Notes under the pieces: generated by a model
Database searches by the model: none
Seen by the model: the letters and a program-made list of their open reading frames with translations, nothing else
Told to the model about the DNA's origin: nothing
Position numbers and translations under genes: made by a program
Shown here: positions 25,577 to 35,375 of the stretch, piece by piece
Layout: each line of letters begins with the position of its first letter
Position numbering within the stretch: position 1 is the stretch's first letter
Assembly (NCBI GenBank): GCA_019359535.1
Contig: JAHHHE010000018.1
Coordinates: 1 to 43,780 of the forward strand
DNA: 43,780 nucleotides
Origin: Gloeocapsa sp. UFS-A4-WI-NPMV-4B04
GTDB taxonomy: Bacteria > Cyanobacteriota > Cyanobacteriia > Cyanobacteriales > Chroococcidiopsidaceae
Direction: 5' to 3'

Positions 25577-26557
25577 TTAAGGTCGCGCTGGAACAACGTA
25601 TTGAGATTGGATTGGTTCTGCCTTGCCTGCTTGCACTAGAGCTTGATGAACTATTGCTGCAACTTCGGCGCGAGTGGCATTTCGATTAGGATTGAGTGAT
25701 TTTGGATCGGGATAATTTACCACAAGACCATTTGCTGTAGCCGCAGCTATGCTCTCAGTTGCGTAATTAGGAATTTGGTTAGCATCGTTGTAGATGCCCA
25801 AAACCTGCTCTGGAGAAGATACAGTTGGGAGATTTAAGCCACTAGCAAGGGCAACTAAAACTTGTACTCTGGGAATTTCCTGCTGTGGTCTAAAGACATT
25901 ACCAGGATACCCTTCTAAGAATCCGGTTTGATTGGCTCTAGTAATTGCTGGAACTGCCCAAAAATTTGGTTGCACATCCTTAAAATTTGCTGTCCCCTGA
26001 CCAGGTTTTTGATCAAAGGCATCTTGGAGAATTGCCGCAAATTCTGCCCTTGTTACAGGTCGATCTGGTCGAAAGTAGTCACCAGCAAAGCCAGTGACAA
26101 TACCACGTGCAGAGAGAGCATCAATAAAAGAACGCGCCCAGTAGTCTTGGGGAACATCCACGAAGTTAATCGGTTGAGTTGGTGCTGGAGTTTGTTGTAC
26201 TCGCTCTGGTGTTGTAGTTCTGAAAGGAACCACGATTGGAATTTGCTGTCCAGTTCTTCTATCTGGTACTGGTGCTAATACCTGTGGTGACTCTGTTGGA
26301 GTTACTGTTGCAGGCGGCAATGCTGGCGCTTCTTCCCCTGTTGTTGCTTCAGGGACTGGTGTAAACGTTGGTTGAGCAGACGGAGACGGAGACGGGGATA
26401 AAAGGCTTGTTAGGTTGAATCCCTCATTTCCGCGTGAAAGTGACCAAAATAGAATCGCGCCAATGGTTGTAAGGGCAACGAAGATGCCAATAAATTCATC
26501 AAATCCTAAAGGATTGTTTTGAGATGACTGGGGATCAGGGGGAGGCGAATTTGTCAT
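25577..26557 (-). CDS. SLH-domain envelope protein
   Basis: A 326-residue protein with one N-terminal membrane segment (about 21-40, FIGIFVALTTIGAILFWSLS), a Pro/Thr/Ser-rich linker (about 50-125), and three S-layer-homology repeats: FVDVPQDYWARSFIDALSAR, FKDVQPNFWAVPAITRANQT, and a third starting near YNDANQIPNYATESIAAATA. Each repeat has the usual hydrophobic pattern and the DYFRPDRPVTRAEFAAIL, NVFRPQQEIPRVQVLVAL and NPNRNATRAEVAAIVHQAL segments. SLH domains bind peptidoglycan-linked polymers, so the protein probably ties the inner membrane to the wall. It is monocistronic. Confidence 0.88.
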   Translation of the reverse strand: MTNSPPPDPQSSQNNPLGFDEFIGIFVALTTIGAILFWSLSRGNEGFNLTSLLSPSPSPSAQPTFTPVPEATTGEEAPALPPATVTPTESPQVLAPVPDRRTGQQIPIVVPFRTTTPERVQQTPAPTQPINFVDVPQDYWARSFIDALSARGIVTGFAGDYFRPDRPVTRAEFAAILQDAFDQKPGQGTANFKDVQPNFWAVPAITRANQTGFLEGYPGNVFRPQQEIPRVQVLVALASGLNLPTVSSPEQVLGIYNDANQIPNYATESIAAATANGLVVNYPDPKSLNPNRNATRAEVAAIVHQALVQAGKAEPIQSQYVVPARP

Positions 26558-26707
26558 GTTTATGAAATCCGTTTAATCGCTGCGCTTAGATGTTGTTTAT
26601 TTTGCCTCACACAGCGATTGTGTGTGCTAAAGCAATTAAGGCACAGGTGAGAGTTTTGGACTACTGCCTTGTGGGGAAGTTTTGCAGAAATTTGAAATTG
26701 TACTCAC

Positions 26708-28057
26708 TTAAAGAACTCTCAGTAAGCTAGGAATGCTGTCTACTGCTTCTAAAGTGCGGATTTCTGCTAGGGAGGAGCGAAAGTTGCCTTCTCGGACATC
26801 GTGAGTGACGACAACAATCTCAGCTAACTGATCTTGCACACCAGTTTGGACAACTGATTCTAGGCTAACGCCGTGATTGCCAAAGCAAGTACCCAATTTG
26901 CCAATAACGCCGGGGCGATCTAGGGTGAGGAAGCGGGCGTAAAACCGAGTCACAAGTTCTTCCATCGGCGCGATACCCAAAAAGGCTTGCCCGTTAGGAT
27001 TCGCACTGTAATGTTGATGAGAACACGCTAAAAGCGGATGAATTTTAGCCGTTTGAGTTTGGGCTGGATTAGTCTTCAAAACAGCCACAATATTTAAAAT
27101 ATCCGATACAACGGCGCTTGCAGTAGCACCTGCACCCGCCCCTGGTCCAAAAAACATTACTTCTCCAATTGGTTCTCCTGCAACAAGAATTGCGTTGTCA
27201 ACGCCATTGACACTTGCTAAAGGATGTGACTCAGGTACTAAAGTAGGATGCACTCTGACGGAGAGGCTAGAGGTAGTTGAAGCATCAGTAGTTGCCGTTA
27301 TTTGCTCTCGTTGGGCAATCGCTAGCAATTTAATTACAAAACCAAGCTTCTGGGCATAGGCAATATCCGGTTTACCAACGGCGCGAATTCCCTCGCAGTA
27401 GACATCTTGGAGTTTAATTCGTCCCCCAAATGCTAATGACGCGAGAATGGCAATTTTATCTGCCGCGTCTAAGCCATCAACATCAGCCGTTGGATCTGCT
27501 TCGGCATAACCGAGTTTTTGGGCATCTGCTAAAATATCGTTGAAACTGCTACCCTCGGTTTGCATCCGTGTCAGGATGTAGTTAGTAGTGCCATTGACGA
27601 TGCCTGTAACAGCCTGAATGCGGTTGACACCTAAAGACTGCTTTAGTGGTTGAATAACGGGGATACCGCCGCCCACAGCCGCTTCTAATAGGACATATAC
27701 TCCGGCAGCAGTGGCAGCATTGAAAATTTCATCACCGTAGCGGGCAATTACAGCCTTATTTGCCGTAACAACGTGCTTACCTTGACTAATTGCCAGCAGG
27801 ATCAGCGATCGCGCTGGTTCCAATCCCCCTAAAACTTCGACTACAATCTCTACTTCTGGATCGTTGACAATTGCCTCTAAATCTGTTATCAGTATTTGGG
27901 CAGGCAAATTTACGGCGCGGGGTTTATTTAGCGATCGCACTCCCACGCGATAAATCTCTATCTCCTGTAACAATGGATTACGCCCAGATGGATCTAGCAA
28001 CAGCTTAACTGTACCCGCACCCACCGTTCCCAATCCCAGCAAACCTACCTTAACCAC
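26708..28057 (-). CDS. hom: Homoserine dehydrogenase
   Basis: Hom reduces aspartate semialdehyde to homoserine, the branch to threonine and methionine. Motifs: the Rossmann loop VGLLGLGTVGAGTVKLL at the N-terminus, HVVTANKAVIARYG, GIVNGTTNYILTRM, YAEADPTADVDGLDAADKIA, and a C-terminal ACT domain (LDRPGVIGKLGTCFGNHGVS) for feedback control. I use the GTG at 28057 (VVKVGLLGLG, about 449 residues). The open frame continues to an ATG at 28120, but those extra codons are encoded by an intergenic palindrome and do not resemble the family. Confidence 0.93.
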   Translation of the reverse strand: MVKVGLLGLGTVGAGTVKLLLDPSGRNPLLQEIEIYRVGVRSLNKPRAVNLPAQILITDLEAIVNDPEVEIVVEVLGGLEPARSLILLAISQGKHVVTANKAVIARYGDEIFNAATAAGVYVLLEAAVGGGIPVIQPLKQSLGVNRIQAVTGIVNGTTNYILTRMQTEGSSFNDILADAQKLGYAEADPTADVDGLDAADKIAILASLAFGGRIKLQDVYCEGIRAVGKPDIAYAQKLGFVIKLLAIAQREQITATTDASTTSSLSVRVHPTLVPESHPLASVNGVDNAILVAGEPIGEVMFFGPGAGAGATASAVVSDILNIVAVLKTNPAQTQTAKIHPLLACSHQHYSANPNGQAFLGIAPMEELVTRFYARFLTLDRPGVIGKLGTCFGNHGVSLESVVQTGVQDQLAEIVVVTHDVREGNFRSSLAEIRTLEAVDSIPSLLRVL

Positions 28058-28089
28058 AATTCTTGCACCCAGTTCACCAAAAACAATTG

Positions 28090-28115
28090 TAGGGGCGTAT
28101 GTCCATACACCCCTA
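28090..28115. repeat. TAGGGGCGTATG palindrome upstream of hom
   Basis: TAGGGGCGTATG (28090-28101) pairs with CATACACCCCTA (28104-28115) with one mismatch and a two-base centre. This resembles the dispersed GTAGGGGCG-type palindromes found in cyanobacterial intergenic DNA. It creates the false N-terminal extension of hom. Confidence 0.7.
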
Positions 28116-28182
28116 ACCAATCAAAAGTAAAGAAAGAGATTTTTTTGCCTCTTGCCTCTCGCAAGATCGCCTCTCGCCTCTA

Positions 28183-30072
<1,890 letters not shown>

Positions 30073-31077
30073 ATGAGTAAGCCGGATCGCGTGGTTTTAA
30101 TTGGAGTTGCCGGAGACTCCGGATGCGGTAAATCTACTTTTTTGCGTCGGTTAACCGATTTGTTTGGTGAAGAATTGATCACAGTCATTTGTCTAGATGA
30201 CTATCACTCTTTGGATCGCATCCAGCGCAAAGAAACGGGTATCACTGCACTCGACCCCAGGGCAAACAATTTTGACCTGATGTATGAACAAATTAAAGCG
30301 CTTAAGAGTGGTCAAACAATTGATAAGCCCATCTATAACCACGAAACCGGCATGATCGATCCACCAGAGCAGGTGGAAGCGAATCACATTATTGTAGTTG
30401 AAGGGCTGCATCCGTTATTTGATGAGCGAGTGCGATCGCTATTAGACTTTAGTGTGTATCTCGACATCAGCGATGAAGTCAAGATTGCCTGGAAGATTCA
30501 ACGAGACATGGCAGAGCGCGGTCATCGCTATGAAGATGTCATGCAGGCGATTAATGCTCGTCGCCCTGATTTCGAGGCATACATTGAGCCACAAAGAGAA
30601 TTTGCCGATGTTGTTATTCAGGTATTGCCCACTAACTTGATCAAGGATGATAAAGAGCGTCGGGTACTGCGGGTAAGGATGCTTCAGCGAGAAGACTTGG
30701 AAGGTTCGGAGCCAGTTTACCTGTTTGATCAAGGGTCAACCATTCAGTGGACTCCGTGTGGACGCAAGCTTACTTGCTCTTACCCAGGTATGCAAATGTT
30801 CTACGGCTCAGATGTCTACTATGGTCGCTATGTCTCAGTTTTAGAAGTGGATGGTCAGTTTGACAGGCTGGAAGAAGTCAGCTATATCGAAAGCCATTTG
30901 AGCAATACTTCTACTAAGTACCCAGGTGAGATGACACATCTGTTGCTTCAGCACCGGGAGTATCCGGGTTCCAACAATGGTACTGGACTATTCCAAGTGC
31001 TTACTGGTTTGAAGATGCGGGCAGCTTATGAGCGTTTAACCGCTAAGAAGCCAGCTAGGGTAGCGGCTAACGTCTAG
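30073..31077 (+). CDS. prk: Phosphoribulokinase
   Basis: PRK phosphorylates ribulose 5-phosphate with ATP to give RuBP, the CO2 acceptor of the Calvin cycle. The 334-residue product has the P-loop GDSGCGKST (14-22), VICLDDYHSLDR with the catalytic Asp, EGLHPLFDERVR, and the C-terminal TPCGRKLTCSYPG. Cys18 and Cys40 match the thioredoxin-regulated pair, and the C-terminal pair matches the second redox pair, as expected for a cyanobacterial enzyme held inactive in the GAPDH-CP12-PRK complex in the dark. AGAGGA precedes the ATG. The gene diverges from petH and ends in a strong terminator. Confidence 0.98.
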   Translation: MSKPDRVVLIGVAGDSGCGKSTFLRRLTDLFGEELITVICLDDYHSLDRIQRKETGITALDPRANNFDLMYEQIKALKSGQTIDKPIYNHETGMIDPPEQVEANHIIVVEGLHPLFDERVRSLLDFSVYLDISDEVKIAWKIQRDMAERGHRYEDVMQAINARRPDFEAYIEPQREFADVVIQVLPTNLIKDDKERRVLRVRMLQREDLEGSEPVYLFDQGSTIQWTPCGRKLTCSYPGMQMFYGSDVYYGRYVSVLEVDGQFDRLEEVSYIESHLSNTSTKYPGEMTHLLLQHREYPGSNNGTGLFQVLTGLKMRAAYERLTAKKPARVAANV

Positions 31078-31104
31078 ACACTTTGAGTTATTTAGAGGTT
31101 TTTG

Positions 31105-31130
31105 GGGGCGCTCTTAGCGTCCCTTTTTTT
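31105..31130 (+). terminator. Rho-independent terminator of prk
   Basis: GGGGCGCT (31105-31112) pairs with AGCGTCCC (31116-31123; one G-U) over a three-base loop, followed by seven T. It lies 28 bases past the prk stop. Confidence 0.9.
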
Positions 31131-31272
31131 GTAAAACACATTAGTGAGTAGACAATAGTCAAAAGAGAAAACCTCACTGTTCACGGCGCTCACTACTCTC
31201 TGTTTTTCCACAACCCTAAGCTTAAATTTCAGGCAATAGGTTATGTACTTTTTTATCCCTGAATTTCTATAA

Positions 31273-31842
31273 ATGCACAGTCCTAATTGCCGAATATATT
31301 GGGGGATCAACCGCCGCCTTTTTTTAAGAGCGCTGATACCAGGTGCGATCGCGTCTATCCTCCAATCAGTTCCGCCTGCTAGAGCGGGAAACACAGCTAC
31401 AGCCTTAGTTCTTAGCTGTATTGACTTTCGCTTTTTAGAAGCGGAACGTTCTTTTTTAGCGCTCCAAAATTTGACAAATCATTATGACTGGACAGCGCTA
31501 GCAGGTGCTTCATTGGCTTTGAATAACTTTCCTCAATCGGCTGATACAACTACCTTTTGGGATCAATTGGATTTATCCTATCAATTGCACCACATTAAAA
31601 AGGTGGTGCTAATCGATCATCAAGACTGTGGCGCTTATGCACGTCAAATTGATCCTCTATTGAGTCAAAATTCAGACCGAGAGCGACAAGTTCATAGCTA
31701 TTATCTCAGCCAAGCTTATTGGGCAATTTGTGATCGCTACCCTGTCAACGTAGAACTATATTTTGTTACCCTCAACGGCTGGGTAGAACCAATTTTACCA
31801 ATGGCGCGAAGCGATCGCACGCTGAAAGAAAAAATTGATTAA
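31273..31842 (+). CDS. Exported beta-carbonic-anhydrase-like protein
   Basis: The 189-residue protein starts with a twin-arginine signal: RRLFLR at residues 14-19 matches the RRxFLK pattern, followed by a hydrophobic stretch and a PPARA cleavage-like site near 38. The mature part has the beta-class carbonic anhydrase zinc pattern: Cys49-x-Asp51-x-Arg53 (SCIDFR) and His116-x2-Cys119 (IDHQDCGAY). These are the three zinc ligands plus the Asp-Arg dyad. The glycine-rich segment between them (WTALAGASLAL) lacks the usual Arg-Asn-Ala-Gly signature, so it is a divergent member and activity is not certain. Tat export suggests a folded metal-loaded periplasmic or lumenal enzyme. It follows prk but has its own terminator-separated unit. 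Confidence 0.75.
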   Translation: MHSPNCRIYWGINRRLFLRALIPGAIASILQSVPPARAGNTATALVLSCIDFRFLEAERSFLALQNLTNHYDWTALAGASLALNNFPQSADTTTFWDQLDLSYQLHHIKKVVLIDHQDCGAYARQIDPLLSQNSDRERQVHSYYLSQAYWAICDRYPVNVELYFVTLNGWVEPILPMARSDRTLKEKID

Positions 31843-31937
31843 TGTCCTTGTAACTTGTCTTCTGAATAGTCCATTTCTTCATAGCCTCAACAACCATGTG
31901 GCAAAATTTTAAATAACTGCTCCTGAGTTTTCTCTCC

Positions 31938-34703
31938 ATGACCGTAACTATCCCTACTCTATCCAGCATTTACGACCCCTCTAGTACGGAAGCCAAGTGG
32001 CAAAAATACTGGGAAGACAACCAAGTCTATAAAGCTGACCCGGATCGCGGCGGCAAACCTTACTGCATTATGATTCCCCCGCCGAATGTTACTGGCACTC
32101 TGCACATGGGTCATGCCTTTAATGACACGCTGATTGATGTTTTAGTCCGCTATCACCGGATGAAGGGGTTTAATACTCTGTGGCTACCAGGAACTGATCA
32201 CTCTGGCATTGCAGTACAAGCGATTTTAGATAAACAGCTACAGGCTGAAGGGAAAAGCCGCTATGACTTGGGGCGGGAGAAGTTTTTAGAACGCGCTTGG
32301 CAATGGAAGGCTCAATCTGGAGGCACAATTGTTAATCAACTACGGCGTTTGGGTGTCTCGGTAGATTGGTCGCGGGAACGATTCACCTTGGATGAGGGCT
32401 TATCCAAAGCAGTGATGGAAGCGTTCACTCGTCTCTACGAGTCAGGGTTGATTTATCGCGGTAAGTATTTAGTCAACTGGTGTCCTGCTACTCAATCAGC
32501 TGTTTCTGATTTGGAGGTGGAAAGCCTTGAAGTTAATGGGCATTTGTGGCACTTCCGCTATGGGCTTACTGATGGTTCTGGCTATGTGGAGGTGGCGACG
32601 ACTCGACCAGAGACAATGTTGGGTGATACAGCTGTGGCGGTGAATCCTAATGACGATCGCTATAAACATTTGATTGGCAAAACGCTAACGTTACCGATTA
32701 TGAATCGGGAAATTCCAGTAATTGCTGATGAGTTGGTCGATCCCGAATTTGGTACTGGTTGCGTGAAGGTGACACCCGCGCACGATCCAAATGATTTTGA
32801 AATGGGTCAGCGTCACAGTTTGCCGATGATCAACATTATGAATAAGGATGGCACTTTAAACGAAAATGCAGGGCCATTCCAAGGGCAAGATCGGTTTGTT
32901 GCTCGTAAGAATGTGGTGCAACGGCTGGAGGCAGACTCTGTTTTAGTGAAGGTGGAAGACTATAAGCATACAGTCCCGTATAGTGATCGCGGTAAAGTTC
33001 CTATTGAACCCTTGCTTTCAACTCAGTGGTTCGTTAAAATTCGCCCCCTAGCTGACAAAACCCTGGAATTTTTGGATCAGCAAAGTTCCCCTGAGTTTGT
33101 ACCCCAACGTTGGACAAAGGTTTATCGTGACTGGCTGGTAAAATTAAAAGACTGGTGCATATCTCGTCAATTGTGGTGGGGACATCAAATTCCGGCTTGG
33201 TACGCTGTAAGTGAAACTGGGGGAGAAATTACTGACGACACGCCATTTGTGGTGGCACAGAATGAAGCGGAAGCACAAGAAAAAGCTGATTTACAATTCG
33301 GCTTAAATGTCAAGCTAATCCAAGACCCAGATGTATTAGATACTTGGTTTTCTTCGGGACTTTGGCCTTTTTCTACTTTAGGTTGGCCTGAACAAACTCG
33401 TGACTTGGAGTTTTATTACCCCACATCTACCCTGGTGACTGGGTTTGACATCATCTTCTTCTGGGTAGCGCGGATGACGATGATGGCTGGACACTTTACA
33501 AATCAAATGCCCTTCCGTGATGTTTACATTCATGGGTTGGTACTAGATGAAAACGGGAAAAAAATGTCTAAGTCGGCAAACAATGGCATTGATCCGTTGT
33601 TGCTGATTGACAAATACGGCACAGATGCTCTGCGTTATACCTTGGTAAAGGAAGTGGCGGGAGCGGGTCAAAATATCCGCCTAGAGTACAATCGGAAAAC
33701 TGATGAGTCACCGTCGGTAGAGGCATCGCGGAATTTTACTAACAAGCTGTGGAATGCTTCGCGATTCGTAATGATGAATTTAGATGGTCAAACGCCACAG
33801 CAGTTGAGATCCCCTTTTAATCTTCCCTTAACAAAGGGGGATCACGACGGGAGCGAGGCTTTAGAACTAAGCGATCGCTGGATTCTCTCGCGGTTCCATC
33901 AAGTCGTAAAGCAAACGAGTGATTACATTGATAACTACGGACTGGGGGAAGCCGCAAAAGGACTTTATGACTTTATCTGGGGTGACTTCTGCGACTGGTA
34001 TATTGAATTAGTTAAATCTAGGCTCCAAAAGGATGCAGCTGCCCAATCGCGGCAAGTGGCGCGACAAACTCTTGCCTATGTTTTAGAAGGAATTTTAAAA
34101 TTACTTCATCCATTTATGCCTCATATTACAGAGGAAATTTGGTATACGCTGACTCAAACAGAAACTGGGCAAATATTGGGGCTGCAATCTTATCCAGAAG
34201 CAGAGACAACATTAATTGATACCCAGTTAGAACAGCAGTTTGAACTATTAACAGGCACGATCCGCACAATTCGGAATCTTCGCGCAGAAGCGGATATTAA
34301 GCCAGGAGTGAAAGTGACGGTGATATTGCAAAGTGAAAGCGATCGCGAACACCAAATTCTCACAACTGGACAGGCTTACATTCAAGATTTAGCTAAAGTT
34401 GAGTCATTGACTATTACTAATGCTCTTGACAAAGAAATAGAACCCGTAATTGCTGGCGTAGTTGGTACAGTGCAAGTGCTGATTCCCCTCGCGGGAGTGA
34501 TTGATGTGGCGGCGCTACGTGCGAAGCTAGAAAAAAGTTTAAGCAAGGTAGAAGCAGAAGCTAAATCATTAAGTGGACGATTGAGCAATCCTAAGTTTGT
34601 TGATAAAGCCCCACCTGAAGTAGTCAAAGGAGCGCAGGATGCAATGGAAGAAGCTGAAAAACAAGCGGAAATTTTGCGTGAGCGGCTCCGTCATTTAGCA
34701 TAA
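31938..34703 (+). CDS. valS: Valyl-tRNA synthetase
   Basis: A class I aminoacyl-tRNA synthetase, 921 residues. Motifs: the HIGH signature in [16 protein letters not shown], the editing domain ([19 protein letters not shown]), [12 protein letters not shown], the KMSKS signature in [13 protein letters not shown], an anticodon-binding domain ([16 protein letters not shown]), and a C-terminal coiled coil ([20 protein letters not shown]). Around residues 624-640 an unusual insert ([17 protein letters not shown]) is encoded by palindromic repeat DNA and interrupts the segment between the KMSKS and anticodon domains, in frame. There is no tRNA-editing defect visible. Confidence 0.97.
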   Translation: MTVTIPTLSSIYDPSSTEAKWQKYWEDNQVYKADPDRGGKPYCIMIPPPNVTGTLHMGHAFNDTLIDVLVRYHRMKGFNTLWLPGTDHSGIAVQAILDKQLQAEGKSRYDLGREKFLERAWQWKAQSGGTIVNQLRRLGVSVDWSRERFTLDEGLSKAVMEAFTRLYESGLIYRGKYLVNWCPATQSAVSDLEVESLEVNGHLWHFRYGLTDGSGYVEVATTRPETMLGDTAVAVNPNDDRYKHLIGKTLTLPIMNREIPVIADELVDPEFGTGCVKVTPAHDPNDFEMGQRHSLPMINIMNKDGTLNENAGPFQGQDRFVARKNVVQRLEADSVLVKVEDYKHTVPYSDRGKVPIEPLLSTQWFVKIRPLADKTLEFLDQQSSPEFVPQRWTKVYRDWLVKLKDWCISRQLWWGHQIPAWYAVSETGGEITDDTPFVVAQNEAEAQEKADLQFGLNVKLIQDPDVLDTWFSSGLWPFSTLGWPEQTRDLEFYYPTSTLVTGFDIIFFWVARMTMMAGHFTNQMPFRDVYIHGLVLDENGKKMSKSANNGIDPLLLIDKYGTDALRYTLVKEVAGAGQNIRLEYNRKTDESPSVEASRNFTNKLWNASRFVMMNLDGQTPQQLRSPFNLPLTKGDHDGSEALELSDRWILSRFHQVVKQTSDYIDNYGLGEAAKGLYDFIWGDFCDWYIELVKSRLQKDAAAQSRQVARQTLAYVLEGILKLLHPFMPHITEEIWYTLTQTETGQILGLQSYPEAETTLIDTQLEQQFELLTGTIRTIRNLRAEADIKPGVKVTVILQSESDREHQILTTGQAYIQDLAKVESLTITNALDKEIEPVIAGVVGTVQVLIPLAGVIDVAALRAKLEKSLSKVEAEAKSLSGRLSNPKFVDKAPPEVVKGAQDAMEEAEKQAEILRERLRHLA
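33808..33843. repeat. Palindromic repeat in frame inside valS
   Basis: GATCCCCTTT (33808-33817) is the near-exact inverse of AAAGGGGGATC (33833-33843), with a one-base bulge and a 15-base centre (TAATCTTCCCTTAAC). This has the form of common cyanobacterial intergenic repeats of the GATCCCCCTT…AAGGGGGATC type. It is read through by valS as coding sequence. Confidence 0.7.
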
Positions 34704-34766
34704 ATACTAGCTATCAGCGATTCCTCGGCAACTAGCGAACGGCGAGTCGATATTAATAATCTAGCT

Positions 34767-34805
34767 CCCCTGCTAAGAATGCTAAGAATGCTAAGAATGC
34801 TCCCT
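34767..34805 (+). repeat. Dispersed repeat copy 3 (three GCTAAGAAT units)
   Basis: The flanks CCCCT and GCTCCC enclose three exact GCTAAGAAT units (34772-34798). Single-unit copies are at 16947 and 22399, and a two-unit copy is at 35314. Confidence 0.8.
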
Positions 34806-34821
34806 AGCCCCTAAAAAAGTA

Positions 34822-35286
34822 ATGCTCCATCTGGCACAGGTGCAAAAGCAAGAATTGTCAGGCAAATTAGTTCTGCGATTACTGGCGTTTCAAGAAGCTG
34901 AATATAGCTGGAAAATAATTGTTGAGAAAAATACTATCCCTCCAGCCGAGGTGATTTTATATGGGGGCTGTACTAACGTATTAAGTGAAGGGTTACTTGT
35001 TTTAGTAGAGCTTTCTCCAACTGGAGAGATCGATAACATGCAAAATGCTACTAGCTGGGTGTTGGATGTAGTGCAAACCTTCCTCACCAGTGGGGTTACA
35101 CCAGAATTTTTGCAACAGGAAACCGAACGCGCAGAACAGTGGCGGCAAACCCTGACTTTGCAAAATCAAGAATTGTCTCGGCGAGCGCTAGAAGTCGAAG
35201 CTCGTCGAGAACAAATTCAAGCTTTAGAAGAAAGTATCAAGCGTGAAAAAGAAGGCGATAACCACCAAGAGGATGTTATTTCTTAG
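34822..35286 (+). CDS. Cyanobacterial coiled-coil hypothetical protein
   Basis: A 154-residue soluble protein I cannot assign to a named family. The N-terminal ~100 residues look like a compact mixed domain (GKLVLRLLAFQEAEYSWKII, then VLSEGLLVLVELSPTGEI), and the C-terminal third is a strongly charged helix likely to form a coiled coil (ETERAEQWRQTLTLQNQELS, RRALEVEARREQIQALEESI). It is bracketed on both sides by copies of the same dispersed repeat (34767 and 35314), which argues it is its own transcription unit. No signal peptide or membrane segment. Confidence 0.65.
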   Translation: MLHLAQVQKQELSGKLVLRLLAFQEAEYSWKIIVEKNTIPPAEVILYGGCTNVLSEGLLVLVELSPTGEIDNMQNATSWVLDVVQTFLTSGVTPEFLQQETERAEQWRQTLTLQNQELSRRALEVEARREQIQALEESIKREKEGDNHQEDVIS

Positions 35287-35313
35287 ATGGTAGTGACGAG
35301 GAGGAGGGGACAA

Positions 35314-35344
35314 GGGGAGCATTCTTAGCATTCTTAGCAGGGGA
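35314..35344 (-). repeat. Dispersed repeat copy 4 (two GCTAAGAAT units)
   Basis: On the minus strand this has the same CCCCT and GCTCCC flanks with two GCTAAGAAT units. It lies inverted relative to copy 3, with the coiled-coil gene between them. Confidence 0.8.
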
Positions 35345-35375
35345 CTATTTATTAAGTTTTTCCCCTTTGTCAGTG

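Noticed and set aside
26708-28120. Longer homoserine dehydrogenase from ATG at 28120
   Set aside because: The extra codons are encoded by the TAGGGGCGTATG palindrome. The GTG at 28057 directly precedes the conserved start.
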